From assembly GCF_026210795.1 (NCBI RefSeq), contig NC_089442.1, forward strand, positions 496,001 through 560,000: 64,000 nucleotides of DNA, written 5' to 3'. Made by a program: the position numbers and the translations under genes. The notes beneath the pieces were generated by a model that made no database searches, was not told the DNA's origin, and saw only the letters and a list, made by a program, of their open reading frames with translations. The stretch is from Rhizophagus irregularis (lineage: Eukaryota; Glomeromycota; Glomeromycetes; Glomerales; Glomeraceae). Positions 57,842-64,000 of the stretch are shown here, piece by piece (the stretch's first letter is position 1; every line of letters begins with the position of its first letter).

Positions 57842-58235
57842 ATAATTTGAGAAGAATTTATGATGAGAAAATTTTGTATTAAAAAATTTATGCATAATAC
57901 ATATTATGATTAACATTATTGTCTGTTACTTTTTTCTTTACTATAACAGCATAATTTTATTTCTAGAGTTAATGTTATTAATAATAAAACAATTTTATGG
58001 TAAGTAAGAAAATTTATTGATTAATAGTCTAAGAATTTGCATGGATAAAAAATGTGAGAGTATTTAATATTGCCTTCAATGATTATTCTTATTTGGTTTT
58101 ATGTAACTACATGATCCTTTCGTACTGACAGCCGTGGGAAAATATATTGTCAATTTAGAGTCATGCATTTTAATGATGGTTTTATTTTAATGTATGTAAT
58201 CACTATAAATTAAATATACTATAAAACTATATCGT
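57842..58235 (+). repeat. Direct repeat R2, copy 1, about 400 bp
   Basis: Matches 62162-62590 in the same orientation, for example GATGAGAAAATTTTGT, TTATGGTAAGTAAGAAAATT, CATGATCCTTTCGTAC and TTTTAATGTATGTAATCAC. No frame. One or both copies may be remnants of a dispersed element. Confidence 0.65.
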
Positions 58236-61200
58236 ATTTAATAACAACCTCTATGGAAAAAAGACTCGATCTAGTATTTACTCGATTTAAGATTGATGGA
58301 TTAAGAGAATATCTACTATTTATCTTTTCTTCGTAATCTTTCCAGGATTGGGTTAGACTGAAAATTTTATTTGTAAGAGATTTTCTGTATGACAATTAAT
58401 TGGTGATTTTTTTTTTACGCTATTTATTTGATAATTTCCGTAACATTCACTTAATTCATTTAATTAATTAATTTATTATTTTATTTATTTATTTATTGAT
58501 TGATTTCGTATCAGGGTACAATTATTTATTATTGTTTATTAGCGCGTATTTATATTATTTCGTTTACGCATTTTTATCTCTTAACAAATACTTATCAACA
58601 ATCATTTATTAATTATGTATTCGTTGATATTATAATCAACTTTATTACGGTTGTTGGCTATTACAGTAGATACAGTATAGATGTTATATTTTTGTGTGAT
58701 CCCGATGAAGATGTTAATCAAAGTAACTTAGATGGTTTTGGGATAAATTTCAGTAGATAGTAAGGTACAACTCCTTGAAAGAGACAAAGCTTCGGCAGAA
58801 AATTTTACCCATTTATTAATTAAAAGCATTTTTTTATGGAGAAAACTTTATACATTTATGGATTGTAGTTTTTAGATCTTATTCATAACAATATTTGAAT
58901 CAGTCGATCAATCTGATCAAAAAGACCGGACTTTGTGGATCAGGATCGGACAGAATTGCTTTCCAAAGAATCTCGTTTATTTGTGCCCATGATGAAGTCA
59001 TTCACGTGTTGATGATATTACTGATATATTCGAGAGAAGACTAGCTATATCCGGAAAAAATATTTTGACGATTATCTATATAATTTTTTTCATTTTACTT
59101 GTTCGTGATTTCTATATTGTATTTTACGTAGCTAATATTGAAATATCAACTTCTTTACTAAGAAATAGATTTATTTATTTTGGTGAATACTTAAACGAAG
59201 TATCTCACTATTATGATGAGAAGAAATTTGTTATTCATAATAGAAAATTTTTCTTTATTAAAGGTCTTCATTCCACATCTTCATAATATTTACATGGATT
59301 TGATATAAAATCGGTATTTCTGAAGATGATAAAGAGTTCAATGGAGATGTTGGCATTTTATTGGAACAAAATACGTGTGTAGTTGATAAATGTTATATTA
59401 TTATGTGATGGTTAATTATTGTTTAGACTTTGGTAAAATATGATCGAAAATGCCTTTTTGGTTCAAAATAGGATTTGTTGTGTAACAAAAAAAAGTATAT
59501 CTATATTAAAATAGTAAAATGTTAAAAGACGAAAAAGATAAAACGTAAATAAATTAGGAACATCACAAACATCTGTAACTACAAATAACAAAATATACTA
59601 TTATAATTATTATAATTTATTTTATTCAAGTTCATTGGATTAGGGTTATAGTAAATTGTTTATTAAGAAAATGAAAAATAATATTAAAGGTATAATACTC
59701 TGTACGATTTAGAATATTTGGTTAACAAAAAAAAAGGTCATAATAATTAATAGATAATGACATGCAAATATTTTGAATGTATTTGGAAACAAAGCTTTAT
59801 CAATATTAGTAATATTTTTCAACCCAAATTTTATAAACATAAAAGTCTAGAAAGGGAGAATGCAAGTTGGTCTAAAAAAAGATTAAGTTGTTCGAAGAAA
59901 TTTTGATAAAGTTTTATTTATTATGGATGTTTAATAATAGAGATTTAGATGGCTAAAAAAAAACTATTTCATACCAGGTGCATAATTGCTGAACGCTGGC
60001 AGTAAGGTTTGAACCGATTTTGGTTACCGGATTTATAACGGTTTATTTGTGGATTAATTGTATTTAAACCGGTTTAACCGATCAACTAATGCATTTTTAA
60101 TTTCAGCTGGCATTATAATTTGGCCTAAATTATCTAAAAATCTAGTACGCTTGTATAAAAATAGAAAATATGACAACAGGAAACTTTTAAACTACAAATT
60201 TGTTTTTTGAGTTTGTATAATGTATGTAGGTATGCAAAAATATTTTAAATAATATCACAAAATTTATAAAGATTCCAAAGAAAAAGGTTTCAACACTTAC
60301 TGTATTATTTGAACTACACAGTACTTTTGAAATTAAAAAGTACGCATATTTCAATATTTCATGCAAAAAAAGTATTCAAAATACCAGAGAATTTCTTGAG
60401 ATTTCTTGGGATTACATTAGAAACAGGTTAAAAACTGAAAACCTAAAAATTTAAATATATTAAGTACCTTGAAATCATTTCAACTTTTTTATTAGAAAGT
60501 CAGATTAATTTACAAGTAAAATAAATATTTTTGCTGAATGTAGTGAAAATACTCATTTCTGTATACTATATAGTATGTAAAAGAAGTATTGAAAGTTTAC
60601 GAAGTCATTGAGAATGATTGCTTAGAATTATTATGGTTAGTCGACAAATCAAGTTCGTTTCTTACAATAAAAAATTTTAATTTAAATTTTTTTATCAAGT
60701 TTTCTTGATATTTGGATAAATATTCACTTTATTAAAAATATTTTATAGGTGTCGGAATCACAGTCAAGTTTTCATAACAAAAGTTTAACTTATTTAGAAG
60801 TGATAAAATGGAAATGTTTATTGCATATTTCTCTAAAAAAATTGATGAGTTAGGATAATAAATAATGGAGCTAATAATAGTAACGACAAGTAATTTCATG
60901 AGACCAAATAGTGATGGAGTTTATTTATTATTTTGTTAGTTATACTTTCTTTTTAATCTAATAACTACATTTTTATCTTTTGAAAAACTATGAAAACTAT
61001 TAGGTATTTAAGAAATTCTATAAATTTATTTATTTTATTCAATTTTTTTTTAATTAACTCAATAAACATAATTTATTTTTAATTCTAATATAGAAATTTA
61101 TATTTTTTTTAATATTATACAATTATCATTGAAATAAATTTTGATTCCTTATTTATGCGGATTTTAAATGTTTAAGCCCTAAAAATTTTTTTTTGAAAAA

Positions 61201-62161
61201 AAAATATATATATTTATTTAATAGTATAGTTAACTAAATCTCTACCATTTTTTTTTTAATTTATGGTATATTTCGGCAAAAATATTTGGTTATTTATTGG
61301 AGAAATTTGTAAATATATGGAGAGGATTATTAGTATTGAATTTAAATTATCCATACTAGTTAATACTATCTTATTCTAAATTTATGAAGTTGTACGTTGT
61401 TGATGTATAGGACGTTTAATACCGTATGTTGTCTAAACCAGAATCTCGTTTATTTATCTTCAAATAATATAAGTTCATAATAGCCTTAATTATACGTTTC
61501 CATATCAGTGGTTAGAAATTTTTTTCATACATTGTGCAATACAATTGAAAATTAAATTCTATAAAATATACTGAAAACAATAGATGAATTAGATCTAGAG
61601 CTTGGAACCAGTCCAAAAAACCTTAACCCGCATCATGAAATTTTTAGGTAGATCGGTCCACGTTATTCCATATGGATTAGTTCAGAAATATGTGACATTC
61701 CCATATATCCTACATGGATCTACGTAGAATTTTGTGAAAATGCCATTGTTTCATCACAGGGTATTTGGAAAAAATTGGAACTATTCAGAGCTCCACATAA
61801 TTCCACAATATTTGATATGGATTTCCATGTGGATTTTATGTGAAAAAATTTCCTGATGTTAATTCTGGCCGGCATTAAAATTTGACCGGAGTTTAATACA
61901 TTATGCAAATTTTAAATCTTTAATTCCAGCAAGAATTGAGCTCCCAATTTATCGGTGATAAAATTTTTTTGCCACTTGTTGATGTAATTATAAAAATATG
62001 TATGCTTGAAAAATGGCAATACCGTCATAATCTGCAAGATCTTGTATTTTAACCGAATAAATAACTTAACCAGTTAAATTAACCATTTTAACCGGTCTTA
62101 ACAGTCCTATTTGAAAGCAAAAGTTAAAACGAAATATACATTTTTAATATGACATAAGTAT
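58236..62161. other. Long gene-poor stretch with relics
   Basis: AT-rich. Frames at 58500-58760 and 59065-59286 (+) are hydrophobic and have no recognisable motif; both are doubtful. About 60588-60645 holds a short kinase relic (VYEVIENDCLELL, compare YEVMENDYLEL in the dead kinase at 40540). ACCGGTT-rich sequence at 60012-60095 and 62070-62105 hints at old hAT ends, without a matching target duplication. About 61440-61600 matches the 3' flank of the nine-module gene. Nothing intact. Confidence 0.5.
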
Positions 62162-62590
62162 AATTTGAAAAGAATATATGATGAGAAAATTTTGTGTTAA
62201 AAAATTTATGTATAATACATAATATTGTCTATTGCTTTTTTTTTTTACTATATTATTCACCATTAAAACTGAATCTCATATAAGTTATTGAAATTTTGTA
62301 TGTTAATTTTATTTCTAGAGTTACTGTTTATTAATAATAAAACAATTTTATGGTAAGTAAGAAAATTTTAATAGTCTAAGAATTTGCATGGATAAAAATG
62401 TGATTATTTTCCCTTATTTGGTTGTGTAACTACATGATCCTTTCGTACCAACAGCCCGATTATGCAGCATAAACGCGCGGGAAAACTATATTGTCAATCT
62501 AAAAGTCATGCATTTTATTGATGGTTTTATTTTAATGTATGTAATCACTATAAATTAAATACAGTACACTATAAAACTATGTCATGATAA
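62162..62590 (+). repeat. Direct repeat R2, copy 2
   Basis: Second copy of the 400-bp repeat at 57842-58235, lying in the 3' flank of the kinase at 62880 but absent from the matching flank of the nine-module gene, so it was inserted after that duplication. Confidence 0.6.
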
Positions 62591-62879
62591 TTCTTCGATA
62601 AAAATTTATAAAATTTAATTTTTTATAAGTTGGTACATTTAATAAAGATTGTATTTTGTTTATTGCTCAATTACAAACTGACTTTATTTATGTAAAAAAA
62701 AAAAATTTACATATACTCTATAATCAGTGTTGAACAAAATACTGTGTATTTAATATAAAATATAAAAATAATATAAATTAAGTTCAATTATATTCTTCCG
62801 ATGATGTCTCATTAATAATTTAAATTTAATACATAATTCCTTTGTTAAATCATCAAAATTTGAATAATGGTGCTATGAC

Positions 62880-64000
62880 TTACTCTGTAAAATCAACAAC
62901 TTCTACTGAATTATTGCTAATATTATCATACCTTGGGAGATCATTTGTAAATGGATTAAGTAACCGAGAAGTATAACAAGCCTTTGGATGAGTAGTTAAT
63001 TGGATATTATATGGAAATTTTATATTGTTTTTTCTTGCTTCTTCAAATTGTTTATTAATTTCCTCTTTAATTTTAGTAGCATTTGGTCTATTATTTGGAT
63101 TTGGATCCCAACACTTCTTTATCAACTCAATGTAACTTTCGGGTATTTCTTGCTCATTAATTTCAGGTCTAATTCCATTGCATATCTTCAATGCTAAAAT
63201 ATTATCATGAGCACAATTGTCAAAAGGCTGTCTTCTAGTTGCTATAAAATACATAATCATACCAAAACTATATATATCTGCTGCTTGAGTATAAGGATTT
63301 CCTTTTAATACTTCAGGAGCTACATAAGGCATAACTCCATAAATTTTTGTCTCATCTGTATTTTTTATATCACCAACTTCTCTACATAATCCCATATCTG
63401 AAATACATATTTTGTCTAATACATCAGGAATATAATCATCATTAATACATATAACATTATTAGGTAATATTAATATATTTCCTGTGTGCAAATCATGATG
63501 GACCATTTGTTTGTCATGAATAATTTTAAGACAGTCAATAATTTGATCTAATATATATAATTTCTTAAACCAATACCAAGAATTTTTAATATATTCATGA
63601 TTAACAAAATTTCCAGTTGCAAATTGAAGAACTATGATATAATCTTTTGTATATGGATCTTGAGATATTCCATATATTTGAAGAATTCCATTATCACAAA
63701 TAGAATAATTTTTAACCTAATAAATTTTTAAAAAAAATTGTTATATTAAAAGATATTGATTAGCTTCATTAATTTAAAGGAAATTATACCTCATTTAATA
63801 ATCCATTTGAAATATCTTGTGAATTGTTTAAACATTTTAAAGCAACTTCTATACTATGTTCTCTTTCCAACTTTTCATAATTTGTATTACATCGTAATAG
63901 GCCATTCTTCCATAATGCCGAATATACTGTAGAAAACCCACCTTTACCTATTTTTTTGATATTACTAAACTGGTAGTATGGTATCCATTCAACTATTATA
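62880..64000 (-). CDS. Ribbon-type TKL kinase, 3' part (continues beyond window)
   Basis: Last exon 62880-63716 and the preceding exon from 63790 to the window edge; the join at GAG-GTATAA is phase 0. The visible N-lobe has a good glycine loop (IGKGGFSTVYSALW) and VALKCL Lys. The last exon opens with YGISQDP, KDYIIVLQ, then catalytic loop HHDLHTGN (Arg of HRD replaced by His, Asp kept), SDMGLC in place of DFG and CWDPNPNNRP. The tail runs to FTNDLPRYD...VDFTE and is complete, unlike the nine-module paralogue. The exon upstream starts outside the window, so whether this gene also has an N-lobe array is unknown. Likely an active kinase. Confidence 0.8.

Noticed and set aside
58500-59286. Two hydrophobic frames as a membrane-protein gene
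   Set aside because: No start context, no in-frame splice linking them, and hydrophobic residues are expected from AT-rich random sequence.
61720-61908. Minus-strand frame of 62 codons
   Set aside because: Lies in degenerate TGGAT/CATGG-rich repeat sequence; no family signal.
60012-62110. A 2.1-kb hAT element with ACCGGTT-rich ends
   Set aside because: The end sequences match only loosely and no 8-bp target duplication is present.
1-64000. tRNA and rRNA genes
   Set aside because: No cloverleaf with intact A and B boxes or rRNA core sequence was recognised by eye; a covariance-model search would settle it.

Overview
The window looks like nuclear DNA of an arbuscular mycorrhizal fungus, most likely Rhizophagus irregularis or a close Glomeromycotina relative. 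The reasons are very high AT content, short AT-rich introns with GTATRW-type donors, and expanded families of tyrosine-kinase-like (TKL) genes: kinase plus Sel1-repeat fusions, and kinases with an N-terminal CxxC...CxxC ribbon followed by a 'NWTSGN' linker. F-box genes and DNA-transposon debris are also typical. The species call is inference; no marker gene is present.

Layout. 1-9542: two kinase/Sel1 genes on the + strand (A cut by the window edge, B complete in extent), both broken by nonsense or frameshift changes; between them lies a TE-like coiled-coil/RRM-like ORF on the - strand (4210-5589). 9942-12842: ribbon kinase K1 on the - strand, bracketed by a 330-bp direct repeat. 12850-17500: transposon-rich, with a candidate chain of micro-exons (about 14990-16730) interrupted by a hAT-type element. 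18846-20408: kinase K2, near-copy of K1. 21516-22251: long-TIR element. 22951-23590: dead kinase. 24791-27694: kinase/Sel1 gene C (intact, catalytic Asp replaced), with a MITE in its last intron. 27700-31900: repeats and a second hAT-type element. 32529-34853: Cys-rich kinase. 37307-39470: kinase/Sel1 gene D with intact catalytic motifs. 40540-41045: dead kinase. 43244-49042: a kinase gene whose 5' part is a tandem array of nine ribbon + N-lobe exons. 49856-50518: third hAT-type element. 51265-53492: a foldback element with about 128-bp inverted ends that encloses a second micro-exon chain. 55068-57437: a small spliced gene and an F-box gene. 62880-64000: kinase paralogous to the end of the nine-module gene, cut by the window edge.

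Most interesting: (1) the nine-module N-lobe array, in which every exon is symmetric (phase 0), so modules can be gained, lost or skipped without a frameshift; (2) two micro-exon chains sharing a CTCTTTGGAT-like motif, one inside a foldback element; (3) a subfamily of kinase/Sel1 proteins with HRD changed to HCN; (4) nonsense mutations that all fit C-to-T at CpA. The kinase families visibly grow by segmental duplication, gene conversion, exon duplication and decay. Intron positions were worked out by hand from splice signals, reading-frame continuity and paralogue comparison; no RNA evidence was available.
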